Shown: positions 11,573-22,910 of the stretch, in pieces
Position numbering within the stretch: the stretch's first letter is position 1
Layout: every line of letters begins with the position of its first letter
NCBI RefSeq assembly: GCF_007565055.1
Contig: NC_044554.1
Coordinates: forward strand, 139,685,463 to 139,749,462
DNA from: Rhinopithecus roxellana
Lineage: Eukaryota; Chordata; Mammalia; Primates; Cercopithecidae
DNA length: 64,000 nt
Direction: 5' to 3'
The notes under the pieces: model-generated
What the model was told of the DNA's origin: nothing
The model's input: the letters and a program-made list of their open reading frames with translations, nothing else
Database searches by the model: none
Made by a program: the position numbers and the translations under genes

Positions 11573-13139
11573 AAATGATATATTTATTTTATTAAAGTAT
11601 ATCTTGTAACTGGTCAAATTTAAACAACTTATTATTTCAATCAGTTATAAGACACCAATGCAGAATATAGATAAAAGAGGGAGATACAGTTGAGCATGAA
11701 TTTTAGAAGACTTTCCAGAACTGTGTTACATGTTCATTTCTGCCACTGGAGATACCTCTGGATATTTGAAGGATCCCTATCATAAGACACTGGGTACTCA
11801 TGCTGACCTGCTCAAGGTGAAGGTCACAAGCAAGTTCAAGAAAAAGTTACTGTACACTTACCTGTATTAACTCTTATGTTCATTCTACTCATATTCTTTA
11901 GTTGTGTTTTCAAAGGAGCTAACTAATTTCTGTAAGTCTCTTTACTTTCATTCTCAATTCAAATTCCTGGTTGAAAAACACTCCTGGAGCACATGTTTTA
12001 TATAATTCTGTGCAATTAAAATTTTAATTTATTCTCTAGCAAGAGGTTTGTAGTGGCTGAACACAAAATGGTAACTGACAAACTACAATCAACAAATTCA
12101 CCTTTTATCTCCACTTCTTTGCATCTGGTCATTATAAAGATTATTAAGAAATTCAACTTATATTGTCCATCTTTTCATATCCTACGATTGGGACTCCCAT
12201 GAAGCTTTATACAACTAACTAACACAGGCATCTATGATTTTCTTCATCTGGACAGATCAGTTTTAAGATCTATGGGCTTGAGGGTAAAGTAGGTTTGCTG
12301 CTCTCTGGTTACCAGCTTCTCTGAGTCCAGTGAATACCCCCCCAACACACACAACAAATTATATGAAGAGAGTTTCTTACCAATAGGCAACAAAAAACAA
12401 CAGAAACCTAGAATTCCTCATATTTCAGTCCCTCAATGCTCAGAAAAGCTGTCCAAAATGGATGGAGTGTCATCTGCCCATACCCTACCTGAACTGCAGC
12501 TGAGGAACCCCAGAAAGCAGCCCACCTTGGGTTTTATACCTCAGGATGACGGGATGTGCTGGGCTGAAGTGTTGAAGACATCCTGTTCTCCTAGGGGACT
12601 GAAACAGAGCCAAGGCTGTTCCAGCCAGTCCCTTGCTACCTCAAGATGTTGCATTCCCAGCACATACTATGACCAATTTTGAGAACCATAAGCAAGAAAG
12701 TGGGGAGAGCTGGATCAGTCCAAGATCACTTAGAAAACTATCTTGCAATCACCACTTACAACTGAAGTTGATTTAATTTACTTCTTTGTAAAAGTAGATC
12801 CACTTTTTTCCTGATGGTATTTGTAAATCTTATTACAGACTCCCATGATTTTGAATAACATTAATATTAGTAGCCCATTTGGCAAATTCTATTAGTCATT
12901 AAAATTGTGGACTTTCCTGACACTATTCCTATAGACACCACCAATACCTGAATTTTCATTATATTCCTTAGAATGTATTGGTCATATTTTCCTCCTTTTA
13001 ATATTTTACATCTAAGTGAACCAACTTTGCCTAGCCAACCTCATTTACTTTCCCGAATTCTAGAACTTAGCAAATGAGTTCATTTTCATTTGCTTCACAT
13101 GTCCATGTTATTGATCATGCTCTGTTTAACTACTAGTGA
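11573..13139. other. Intergenic, nothing recognised
   Basis: No gene found. A GC-richer patch at 12420-12690 contains a 74-codon plus-strand frame without a known domain; it could be part of an unassigned LTR. A short run of C at about 12339-12345 is the only other landmark. Confidence 0.4.
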
Positions 13140-13340
13140 GTTTCTATTCATAACTCAGTGATTAGCTCATGTATTATCTTCCTCACTAACTGTCAAAGAA
13201 GAATTATTCACTCCATTTATAGTCTTGTACAGTTTTTTTATATGGTAAGTTGGATGCAGTGCTTCCCCTGTTGCATTATAAACTCTGAGAGCAAGGACCT
13301 CATCTTATTCAGCTCTGTATTTTGAGCATCTATTACACTG
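13140..13340 (+). repeat. L2 LINE 3' remnant
   Basis: 'ATTATAAACTCTGAGAGCAA' followed by 'GGACCTCATCTTATTCAGCT' and 'CTGTATTTTGAGCATC' follow the L2 3'-end pattern ('GTAAGCTCCATGAGGGCAGG', 'GACTTTGTCTG', 'CTGTATCCC'). Diverged. Confidence 0.55.
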
Positions 13341-13382
13341 GAGGTGAAGATACACAAGTGTTTGTTAGAAATGAATAGATGC

Positions 13383-14123
13383 ACCTTTTGCGGCCATCAC
13401 TAAAGCAAGAGCAGCCAAAATGAAGTTCAATCCCTTTGTGACTTCCGACCGAAGCAAGAACCGCAAAAGTCATTTCAAAGCACCTTCCTACATTCGCAAG
13501 AAGATTATGTCTTCCACACTTTCCAAAGAGCTGAGACAAAGGTATAATGTGCGATCCATGCCATCCGAAAGAATGATGAAGTTCAGGTTGTATGAGGACA
13601 CTATAAAGGTCAGAAAATTGGCAAAGCAGTCCAGGTTTACAGGAAGAAATATGTCACCTACATTGAATGGGTGCAGCGGGAAAAGGCTAATGGCTTAGCT
13701 GTCCATGTAGGCATTCACCCCAGCAAGGTGGTTATCACTAGGCTAAAACTGGACAAAGACTGCAAAAAGATTCTTTTTTTAAAAAAATTATTATACTTTA
13801 ACTTCTGGGATACATGTGTAGAATGTGCAGGTTTGTTACATAGGTATACATGTGCTATGGTGGTTTGCTGCACCCATCAACCCATCATCTACATTAGGTA
13901 TTTCTCCTAATGCTATCCCTCCCCTAACCCCCAACCCCCTGACAGACCCCAGTGTGTGATGTTCCCCTCCCTGTGTCCCACAAAAAGATTCTTGAGCAGA
14001 AAGCCAAATCTCGCCAAGTAGGAAAGGAGAAGGGCAAATACAAGTCAGAAACAATTAAAAAGATGCAGGAACAAAGTAATCTTATATACAAGCTTTGATT
14101 AAAACTTGAAATAAAATAAAGAA
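13383..14123 (+). pseudogene. RPL26: Processed pseudogene of ribosomal protein L26, split by an L1
   Basis: Intronless copy of RPL26, the 60S ribosomal protein eL26. It includes 5' UTR text 'CTTTTGCGGCCATCAC', the start codon at 13420 and the family opening MKFNPFVTSDRSKNRK. Sequence identity to the parent carries through 'VHVGIHPSKVVITRLKLDKD' and, after the L1, 'AAAGCCAAATCTCGCCAAGT'. It is dead: a one-base deletion near 13561 ('CCATGCCATCC') shifts the frame after about 47 codons, the normal stop context reads 'GGAACAAAG', and an L1 fragment interrupts codons for the C-terminal part. Flanking repeats 'AGAAATGAATAGATGC' at 13367-13382 and 14124-14139 and a short A-rich tail show L1-mediated retrotransposition. 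The parent assignment is very secure; expression is not expected. Confidence 0.95.
13776..13980 (-). mobile_element. L1 LINE 3' end nested in the RPL26 pseudogene
   Basis: Antisense L1 3' UTR: a T/A-rich tail, 'ATTATTATACTTTAACTTCT', 'GTGCAGGTTTGTTACATAGG' and 'GCTATGGTGGTTTGCTGCAC'. Identical 13-bp flanks 'CAAAAAGATTCTT' at 13763-13775 and 13981-13993 belong to the RPL26 sequence. This proves insertion into the already integrated retrocopy. Heavily 5'-truncated (about 205 bp). Confidence 0.93.
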
Positions 14124-14139
14124 AGAAATGAATAGATGC

Positions 14140-14683
14140 TCTACCCTGAAGCCAGTTAAGAACCAGGTAATTACTGATATGGAAGAACACATGGTTTGGA
14201 GACTTCTTAATGTTACCACCTTATTGAGAGGTAGTGTGAAGGATCAGGACTGTTTCCCAGGATTTATTCTGAACTTGATGCATATGCATTTCAGCTTATG
14301 CTGATCTACTCTGTTAGACTCCTGTCCTAGTCCAACATTGCAGTGTTTCCTTTTCCCCATGGGAATCAAGGATATAGAGTTGTGGAAGAGAATGTACCAA
14401 TCAAATACAAAGGCTCTAAATTCTGGCCAGGATCTGACACAGAGTGTATTATGAATAAATATTTGACAGTTTAATTATATTCCCATAGGGTTGTCAAGCT
14501 GTCTAATAGTCCTTGATATATGACAAGCAGAAGAGCAAAATAACACAGAGAGACATTTGAATGCTATCTGAGTCATACTTTCTTCCAAACTGCTACTAAA
14601 TAATCAATTTTTAAAATACTAGTTTTATAAAAGAAGAACAAGAAAATACCTTTCTCCTGTGAATCAATAATATAAATAGCATT
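14140..14683. other. Intergenic, nothing recognised
   Basis: No gene or confident repeat between the RPL26 retrocopy and the palindrome. Confidence 0.4.
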
Positions 14684-14871
14684 TGTGATTTTTCATTTCT
14701 AAACTGAGCTCAGATTCTATTGACCACTAGTAAAACACTCCTTGTAGGTAATAAACTCATTGGCTAAACTTGTAAACCAAGTTAAAGCTAAACAATTAGT
14801 TGATTACCTTCTACTCGTGTTTTACTAGTGGCCAATAGAGTCTGAATTCCATTTGGAATTTAAAAATCACA
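14684..14871. repeat. 188-bp imperfect palindrome, possible MITE
   Basis: Left arm 14684-14772 and right arm 14778-14871 are inverted copies around a 5-base loop 'TAAAC'. The outermost 10 bases match exactly ('TGTGATTTTT'/'AAAAATCACA'). A core of 25 bases matches at 23, centred on 'CCACTAGTAAAACAC', and the inner parts match with small indels. The architecture suggests a non-autonomous DNA transposon with long inverted repeats. I do not recognise the family and see no clear target duplication. Confidence 0.7.
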
Positions 14872-15049
14872 TCCATTTATCCTAAAATTGTTGCAGTTCA
14901 AAACCAATACATGTGTCCAATGCACCAGTCACCTGACACAGAAGACATTTTGAAGCACATTTATGGAAAAACAAAGAATGAGGAGAAGAAGAGAGACATT
15001 GTGAAGAACAAAACTGTTCCATTGTCATTTTGTTTTCTTTTGAAATGTT

Positions 15050-15622
15050 GCTTTCTTTTAAATATTATTTTAAGTTCCAGGACATATGTTCAGGACATTC
15101 AGGTTTGTTACATAGGTAAACATGTGCCATGGTGGTTTGTTGCATCTAACAACCCATCACCTAGGTATTAAGTCCTGCATACATTAGCTATTTATCCTGA
15201 TGCTCTCTCTGCCCCCACCCCCGACCCACAGCATGCCCAAGTTTGTGTTGTTCACCTTTCTGTGTCAATGTGTTCTCATTGTTCAGCTCCCACTTATAAG
15301 TGAGAGCATGCAGTATTTGGTTTTCTGTTCCTGCATTAGTTTATTGAGTATAATGGCTTCTAGCTCCATCCATGTCCTTGCACAGGACATGATCTCATTC
15401 TTTTTCATGACTGTACAGTATTCCATGACTTACATGTACTACATTTTCTTTGTCCAGTCTATCATTGATGGGCATTTGGGTTGATTCCATGGCTTTGCTA
15501 TTGTGAATAGTGCCACAATGAACATACGTGCATGTGTCTTTATAGTAGAATGATTTATATTCCTTTGGGTATATACCCAGTAATGGGATTGCTGGGTCAA
15601 ATGGTAATTTTGGTTCTAGGTG
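15050..15622 (-). mobile_element. L1 LINE 3' part (ORF2 end and 3' UTR), antisense
   Basis: Reading on the minus strand, the segment starts in the C-terminal part of L1 ORF2 (peptide 'PFDPAIPLLGIYPKEYKS' from the 15395-15625 frame). It continues through the ORF2 end and 3' UTR ('AGGTTTGTTACATAGGTAAA' on the plus strand). ORF2 is truncated and carries stops, so no protein is made. 'AAGAACAAAACT' at 15004-15015 and 15626-15637 may be its target duplication. Confidence 0.88.
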
Positions 15623-15637
15623 CAAAGAACAAAACTT

Positions 15638-16739
15638 TTAATGGGAGAAAAGATAGAAACATGAGATTGGTATCTGGAGTTGATCTATTATTGTATCAAT
15701 CTACTAATGAATGAGCTTGTTTTTAGTAAACTTATTATATGTGACTTTTACTAATCCTTCCCCTGAAGCAACGAAACATCTTGCTTTACTAGGTCCAATA
15801 AGCAGCTCTCTGAGTTCAGCAGTTGACCTCATTTTAGCATTCACTTAAAATTTGTATTCTTCTTTATTTTGTTCTCTTTAAATTTTATAGACTTCACTGA
15901 CATGAGCCAGCAGAGATTTCATTCACAGATTTCTTTGTGTGTCCTCAGTGCAGAACGTGGAAGGAACTTGACAAGCTAACCAGGAGGTGTGTAGTCACCC
16001 TAGACTGAGTAAAGAAGACATGACACGAACTCAGCAAGCCAATGATGGTGAGACACTTCTACTGCTTCAGGAGGGAGCTCAGAATTCAATTAGAGATGCC
16101 AGAAATAGCTTTCTACTACAACTAAAGTACTGAGTGGGAAACTACTTGTCTCGACACACGAGTGAAGGTCTTGCTATTCCTTTGTGTCATGGATAGAACA
16201 GAAAAAAAGAGAATATGGAGCAATGAAAAGGTAAATGTGCAAAAATTTCCTCAAGGAACAATATTTAGTTTTCTACACTTGATAATGAGTGTCAAGATAT
16301 ATAGAAAGCAAAATTAAAAAGAAATATAAGGAATTTTCTTAAGAACAGTTAAGAAGAAAGAGGTTAACTAAACCAAGCAAAGCATTGAGTGAGGACAAAA
16401 AGTGAAACAGATTTGCTGCTGTCACTGCTACCATATACCACAGACTCTCCAAAAAGAAAAAAAAAATGATATGGTTCAGTCTTTCATAATGCAAACCACA
16501 GTCCTGGCAAAGGAGCAAGATATAGCAGTGCTGGGAAAACTTCAGTAATTTGCACAACTAAATCAACAGCTATGAACACATCTGCTAAACTCACAGTACA
16601 TAAAACTGTCTTTTTTTTTTTTTTTTATTCTGAGAAAAGCATGTCTCCAGTAGATAGAGAGAGCAACAAAATAACAACTCATTAAATTTGATTAAAACAG
16701 TAGTAATAACATCAGCAGCTATCATGTGTTCACTTCTTT
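15638..16739. other. Intergenic, nothing recognised
   Basis: No gene. A T-run of about 18 bases occurs near 16611-16627, with no adjacent SINE body that I can identify. Confidence 0.4.
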
Positions 16740-16965
16740 CTACCTGGAAGGTGCTATGCCAATCCCTTTATGTATATTTTCTTATTAATCCTCAAATTCC
16801 TCTACACATCAGGCACTGTTAAATGTATTTTACAGATGGAGAAATCAAGCCTCAAAAAATTTGAGCAATTTAGGTAAATTTACACAGAGTGTTAGAACCA
16901 GGCTATGATCCCAGGTCTGCCTGATTTCAAGTTTGTGATCTTTACCATTAGGCTGTATTGCACAA
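16740..16965 (-). repeat. MIR SINE, inverted
   Basis: 'TTATTAATCCTCAAATTCCT', 'TTTTACAGATGGAGAAATCA' and 'TGATCCCAGGTCTGCCTGAT' follow the reverse MIR consensus from the 3' part to the tRNA-related head. Confidence 0.75.
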
Positions 16966-17075
16966 GGAGACAAAGTGCTTAATGATGTAAAATCAGAAGA
17001 AACATTTGAAAGAAAGTGGCAAAACTATTCTAGAATTTCTTCTGGCCAAGGAACACAATTATGAGTATGCCCTAC

Positions 17076-17434
17076 TGTATTAGTCTGTTTTGACATTGCC
17101 GAGTGAAGACATACCTGAGACTGGGCAATTTACAAAAGAGAGAGAGGTTTAATTGACTTACAGTTCAATGTGGCTGGAGAGGCCTCACAATCACGGCAGA
17201 AGGCAAGGAGGATCAAGTCACGTCTTACATGGTTGACAGCAGGCAAAGAGAGAGAGCTTGTGCAGGGAAACTCTCCCTTAAAAAACCATCAGATCTCATG
17301 AGACTTATTCACTATCATGAGAACAGCAGAGGAAAAGCCTACTCCAATGATTTAATTACCTCCTACCAGGTCCCATCCACAACATGTGGGAGTTCAAGAT
17401 AAGATTTGGGTGTGTACACAGCCAAACTATATCA
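17076..17434 (-). mobile_element. Solo MaLR LTR (THE1/MST type)
   Basis: Antisense LTR starting 'TGTATTAGTCTGTTTTGACA' and ending 'GCCAAACTATATCA', with 'GCCTCACAATCACGGCAGAA' and 'CCATCAGATCTCATGAGACT' internally. These are hallmarks of the THE1/MST group of ERVL-MaLR LTRs. No internal region is attached. A clean target duplication could not be seen. Confidence 0.88.
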
Positions 17435-17861
17435 TTGATAACACAGAAGGGCAAATTTGCTGGATGAAGCTGGATGAAGACAGGCAAAACCATCCAATAA
17501 TCACGGTTTTAACTTAAAACTGATATTATCCTATATCCTAACTTAAAGGTATAATGCACTGTCAACAGTAGAAATAAACATAGGTTCTAACAGCACAGGC
17601 CCATGTCAAGTAAACAGTTATGTATCCACAATTTCAAATTTCATATAACATAGTAGATATATATTATGGGTACCTACACAGCATGCATCTTACCCCCCTT
17701 TTTTCCCAAGGCTTTATTGACAATCAGTTTGGTTAGAATTAACCATCCCCAGTTCCAAAAATTGCCTGTAACTGGAATAAATTAATCAGATAAATTCCAT
17801 TATCATTGCCTCAGTGATTCACCTATGGCAGAGCATGTGACCCAAGTTAGTCCAATCAAGG

Positions 17862-18253
17862 TGTACTAGTCTGTTCTCATGCTACTATAAAGAAATTCCT
17901 GAGATGGGGTAAATTTTAAAGAAAGGAGGTTTAACTGGCTCACAGTTTTGCAGGCTGTACAGGTAGCATGTCTGTGGGGGCCTCAGGAAACTTCCAATCA
18001 TAGTGGAAGGTGATTGGAAGCAGGGGAAGCAGGCATGTCTTATGTTTCAGGAGCAGAAGGAAGAGAGAGAAGAGGGAGGTGCTACACATTTTTAAACAAC
18101 CAGATCTAGTGAGAATTCACTCACGGTCATGAGAATAGCAAAGGGGAAATCTGCCCTCATGACCCAGTCATCTCTCACCAGGACCCTTCTCCAACATTGA
18201 GGATTACAATTCCACATGAGGTTTGGGTGGGGAGACAAATTCAAATTATATCA
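17862..18253 (-). mobile_element. Solo MaLR LTR (MST/MLT1 type) with perfect target duplication
   Basis: Antisense LTR from 'TGTACTAGTCTGTTCTCATG' to 'CAAATTATATCA', containing 'TCTCACCAGGACCCTTCTCC'. It is flanked by identical 5-bp repeats 'CAAGG' at 17857-17861 and 18254-18258. Older and more diverged than the LTR at 17076. No coding sequence. Confidence 0.88.
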
Positions 18254-18383
18254 CAAGGTAAAGCCAAGGATTTGTGTTTGGAGATTTGAAGGGAGAGAAG
18301 AGTTCTTTCATTGGACAGTCCAGTGAAGGACAATGAAATCTTGAGCACTAACAGACATTTTGCTACCATAAGGGATGCCAACC

Positions 18384-18932
18384 TGTGATGGTTAATATTG
18401 AGTGTCAACTTGATTGGATTGAAGGATGCAAAGTATTGTCCCTGGGTGTGTCTGTGAGGGTGTTGCCAAAGGAGACCAACATTTGAGTCAGTGGACTCTG
18501 AAACACAGAGCCACCCTCAATTTGGGTGGGCACCATCTTATAAGCTGCCAACATGGCTAGAATAAAACAGGCAGGAGAAGTTAGAAGACGCAGACTTGCT
18601 GAGTCTTCTGGCCTTCCTCTATTTCCTATGCTGGATGCTTCCTGCCCTCAAACATAGGATTCCAAGTTGCTCTGCTTTTGGACTCTTGGACTTACACCAG
18701 TGGTTTGCAAGGGGATGTGGGACCTTCAGCCACAGACTGAAGGTTGCACTGTTGACTTTACTACTTTTGAGGTTTTTGGGACTCGGACTGGCTTCCTTGC
18801 TCCTTAGCTTGCAGACGGCCTATTGTGGGACTTCACCTTGTAATCGTGGGATTCAATACTCCTTAATAAACTCCCTTTCATATAACATCTTTCCTGTTAG
18901 TCCTGTCCCTCTAGAGAACCCTGACTAATACA
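18384..18932 (+). mobile_element. Complete solo ERVL-type LTR with perfect target duplication
   Basis: A 549-bp LTR beginning 'TGTGATGGTTAATATTGAGT' and ending 'AGAACCCTGACTAATACA', flanked by 'CAACC' at 18379-18383 and 18933-18937. An 'AATAAA' lies at about 18864 before the 3' part, as expected for an LTR polyadenylation signal. The 110-codon frame at 18596-18928 is inside the LTR and is not a gene. Same family as the element at 10245-11081; MLT2-like, name uncertain. Confidence 0.85.
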
Positions 18933-18937
18933 CAACC

Positions 18938-19589
18938 CAAGGATGAAGCTGACACAAAAAGTAGGATAGGACTGGAAGAACTGCAGAACTAGTCATCTTG
19001 ATCAAATCATGCCAGAATCACGCATTTCCTATTAACTCTTCTAATTCTCTATACCAACAAACTGCCTTTGTTTAAACTAGTTAAAATCTTGTATTGTTTT
19101 AGTTAATCCAGTCCAATGTAACAATATAAAGTGTTAAGAAATCAAGCTTATTACCATTCTACATGTTAAGAACTCAAGTTCATATTCCATGATACTAACT
19201 CCTCTTCCTTAGTGTTGATATTCCCACTTTAACTGTTTCATAGGAAATAATAATCAAACACTTCCCACCACACAAAATGGTGGTTGTATCTACCTATAAA
19301 TATCGAATATTCTAGCCAAGAATGAATTTTACCTCCAGTGGATGTCTGGTAGATATCTCAAACTTTACATGTCTGAAACTGAGTGCCTTATCCCTACTCA
19401 ACATTTCAGTTGTTGGCAATTACATCTTTCCAGTTGCTCACCTTCTGCTACTTTCCCCAACCCTCATTCTACTTCAGGCCTACGGGCCTCCTTGTTCTTG
19501 TTATAGGGCAGATATTCACCGTCTTAGCCTCTTTCAACTGGTTGCTTTTTTTTCCTGACATTTACCTGATTAAGTCATTTTCTTGCTTC
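18938..19589. other. Intergenic, nothing recognised
   Basis: No gene. The pyrimidine-rich part from about 19320 may be a 5' continuation of the L2 remnant that follows. Confidence 0.4.
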
Positions 19590-19890
19590 AAATATTTTCT
19601 GAGATGCCACCTTCTCCATGAGACTTACTCTGTCCATGCTAATTAAAATTGTATCTGCCTCTCACACACACACCCTTCTCTGTTCTGTCTTTTCTCATAT
19701 GACCCAACACTTTCTAATATGCTGTTTAATTAATCTATTCATTTCATTGCATATTTTCCATGTCTTACCATTAGAATGTAAGACTCATGAGCATGCATTT
19801 TTGTCTCTTGTCTTAACTGATGTATCCCAAATACTAGAATACACCTGACATGTGAATAAATCTTTGTTGTCTGAATGAGTGAATCACTCT
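19590..19890 (+). repeat. L2 LINE 3' end
   Basis: 'CATTAGAATGTAAGACTCAT', 'GAGCATGCATTTTTGTCTCT', 'TGATGTATCCCAAATACTAG' and 'GTGAATAAATCTTTGTTGTC' followed by 'TGAATGAGTGAATC' reproduce the L2 3' terminus. Confidence 0.75.
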
Positions 19891-20262
19891 GCCCTCAGCA
19901 ACCTGGCATTTATCCTGTCCTAAGGAGTATAGGGCACACTAAACTATGAATTAAAAATCTTTCCACAAAAATTGATTTGTGATGATTTCCTTTGGAAATT
20001 GGGCCAAATATATGAAGAATTGAACTTAGAGATTCCAAAATCCCATAAGCAGATACGATGAGATTCAGATGACTGAGTAACCCTCATAGGTTAGTCCCTG
20101 ATGGCATATTTACTCTTAAGCCATCTTCCCTGAATCTAGTGTGCTCTCTCCCTTCAATTTGGGTTTGCTATAGCAAATAATTTAGAGTTTACAACATGGG
20201 TCTCATATATTATGCTAGTCCAACATATAAGTATGCATGGGATCATCTTGGATGTCATTTGT
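19891..20262. other. Intergenic, nothing recognised
   Basis: No gene or confident repeat. Confidence 0.4.
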
Positions 20263-20267
20263 CAGAC

Positions 20268-20618
20268 TGATATGGTTTGGCTCTGTGTCCCCACCCAAAT
20301 CTCATCTAACGGTTCCCATAATTCTCAAGGGTTGTGGGATGGGCCCAGTGAGGATGACTGAACTATGGGGACAGGTCTTTCCCGTGCTGTTCCTGTGATA
20401 ATGAATGACTCTCATGAGATCTGATGGTTTTAAAAATGGGAGCTGCCCTGCACAAGCTCTCTCTTTGCCTGCTGCCATCCACGTAAGAGGTGACTTGCTC
20501 CTTCTTACCTTCTGCCATGATTGTGAGGCCTCCCTAGCCATGTGGAAGTGTAAGTCCATTAAACCTCTTTTGCTTCCCGGGTATGTCTTTAGCAACAGTG
20601 TGAAAACAGACTGATGCA
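20268..20618 (+). mobile_element. Solo MaLR LTR (THE1/MST type) with perfect target duplication
   Basis: Sense LTR from 'TGATATGGTTTGGCTCTGTG' to 'GAAAACAGACTGATGCA', with 'CTCATGAGATCTGATGGTTT' and 'GCCATGATTGTGAGGCCTCC'. It is flanked by 'CAGAC' at 20263-20267 and 20619-20623. No internal genes. Confidence 0.92.
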
Positions 20619-20623
20619 CAGAC

Positions 20624-22588
20624 TACAAAGTGTTTCCAAGCCAAGTCCATTGGCTGTGATATTCCATCAATAATCTATTCCTTAGTTCACTCAATCTTTC
20701 ATTTGTTAATTCAAGAATATTTTTTCTGTGCATTGAGAGTGCTAGATTATATGATTGATACAATACTTAGCTTCATTTATTATAATAATGTGTTTAGACT
20801 TTGATAAAACTAGCTAATGCATAGTTTCTAAAGATTAGTTGATCCATCCTGGAGATAAGGTCTGAGAGGAAATCTAAGATGTAGTGAAAATGTCTTAAAA
20901 GATGAGTAGGATTTAGAGGATAAAGTATGAAGAATTGCAGACAGAAGGAAGAGCATGAATGAAAGCATGAAACAGGGGAACTAGGATGTATTCAGGAAGC
21001 CACGAGTTGTTCTGTAAGACTGCAATGAAGGAGAGTGTGTGTGAGTGTGTGTGTGTGTGTGTAAAATAAAGTGGATGCCTCTAGAAAGATAGTATAGGTC
21101 TGATAATGAAGACCTTTAAATAATATCCTAAGGAATTTGATTTAGCTTTTGAGAATTATAGCCATTGAAAGGTTAAAACAGTGGAGCTACAGGATTATAT
21201 GCTGATTTTAGAAAAAGTTTCTGAATACATTTCTGAAGAACAGATGAGAGAAGAACAAAACTTCAGGCAAGGGGAATAGTTGGGAAGATATCAGAGAAAC
21301 CAACAAGATAATATGACAAGGGATGCTCTAAAATGCTCCCCAGATTTCTGTATCTGAGAAGGGCAGGTTGCCTATGGGAAGAGGAGTAAACATAGGGTGA
21401 GATAAGGGACCAACACAGTAGAACGAAGAGTGTGTTCAAAGATGATTGTTGAATTCTGTTTTGGATACACTAAATATGAGAGACTTGTGGGTATTGTGGA
21501 ATATCTAGTTTGAGATTTCAAACTTACTAGAAGTTTGAATTAGAATTTGGAGGTAGAGGGTAGGATTTAGGTTTTTACAACATGTCAGAATAAGTGGTGG
21601 AATGCATGAAGTGAAACTAGGAGAAAACCAAGGATGGGCACCAGAGAAAAAATGACTCACACAGGGACCTGAAGGCAGTGACTCAAAAGGCAGGACAAAG
21701 CAAAACCTGGATGCCTCCTAAAGGTGGAGAAAGGAGCCAAGTGTTACAAAAAGGCTTTGTCCCTAGATCCCAAACAAGTCATCCTAGAATTGAAATTTCT
21801 GTTAAGTGCTAGATGCATTTTTGTCATAGCATGCCTTATCCATGCAGAGGAGAAACTGCCTTTTAGGTTCTGAAGTATCTGGTACATGGCAAGAAGGTTT
21901 CTTCCATTTTGCCTTGGTGTAACCTGCCTGCCTGTGTTGACACTGGCAATAGTCAGTCTTTAGGCCCTGTTGTGAACCTTCCTGTTCCACTGGTTTCTAT
22001 TCACCCACTGATGAACCTTGGCCAGCTACACTTTTGCTTTGACTGTTCCACACTTTGTCCAGCCCCTATTCACTCCTGTTTATTCTGGAATGCCAAGAGA
22101 CGTGAGTCTATCACTTACATGTTTCTATTGAATTGCTTCTGTGGTTCACTTTTTAGGTGCCAGATTACTTATTCTTCCCTGGATTTCAGTTTTCACAGTT
22201 GCCACAAGTGATTTTTTGATCAAGCAGTTTTGGGAAATATTGGCCCAAATAAGTGATTCTTAAACTATGCTGTTCTTAAAAACTATCTGAGGGCTATTAC
22301 TAATGTATCCCAACTCAAAAGAGTCTAATTAAGCACATAGTCCTTGAGAAATAGACTGTAATCCCTGCTCTTTACCTTGCCATTAAAAGACTTTTAAACT
22401 TTAATCTCAGCTTTCACTAGTCTCCTCCATGACACATTTCCCTTAATGACCCACTCACAATCAGTGAGGTCAATGAATCACCTATAGTAGAATTATGTGA
22501 GATAGTTTCCTGAACTTCAACCTAGGGCTAAATCTGAAACTCAAGAACTTCTATTTTAAAATAAAACCCCAAGTAATTTGAATGTTAA
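20624..22588. other. Intergenic, nothing recognised apart from a GT repeat
   Basis: About 2 kb without a gene. A short (GT)n tract lies at about 21034-21061. A 100-codon plus-strand frame at 21909-22211 and an opposing one at 21802-21990 have no domain I recognise. Confidence 0.4.
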
Positions 22589-22599
22589 AGAGCCCAGCC

Positions 22600-22900
22600 G
22601 GCCAGGCGCGGTGGCTCAAGCCTGTAATCCCAGCACTTTGGGAGGCCGAGGTGGGCGGATCATGAGGTCAGGAGATCGAGACCATCCTGGCTAACATGGT
22701 GAAACCCCGTCTCTACTAAAAATGCAAAAAGAAATTAGCTGGGCGTGGTGGCGGGCAGCCTGTAGTCCCAGCTACTTGGGAGGCTGAAGCAGGAGAATGG
22801 TGTGAACCCGGGAGGCGGAGCTTGTAGTGAGCCGAGATTGCCTCACTGCATTCCAGCCTGGGGGACAAAGCAAGATTTTGTCTCAAAAGAAAAAAAAAAA
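22600..22900 (+). repeat. AluY, Old World monkey-like
   Basis: Full-length Alu 'GGCCAGGCGCGGTGGCTCAA' with the 'CTCAAGCCTGTAATCC' variant and low divergence. It ends in 'TCTCAAAAGAAAAAAAAAA'. Flanks 'AGAGCCCAGCC' and 'AGATCCCAGCC' form a target duplication with one difference. Confidence 0.9.
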
Positions 22901-22910
22901 GATCCCAGCC

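Noticed and set aside
12458..12682. 74-codon frame in a GC-richer patch as a small gene
   Set aside because: No recognisable family, no splice or poly(A) context; could equally be an unannotated repeat.
13420..13910. Possible functional RPL26 gene
   Set aside because: Intronless, with retrotransposition target duplications, an early frameshift, a lost stop codon and an L1 insertion. It is a pseudogene.
15395..15625. L1 ORF2 as a working reverse transcriptase gene
   Set aside because: Only the extreme C-terminal codons remain and they carry stops; the element is a 5'-truncated fragment.
18596..18928. 110-codon plus-strand open frame rich in Leu
   Set aside because: It lies wholly within a solo LTR whose ends and target duplication are visible; LTRs of this type do not encode proteins.
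20302..20619. 105-codon minus-strand frame and overlapping plus frame
   Set aside because: Both are translations of a THE1/MST-type LTR.
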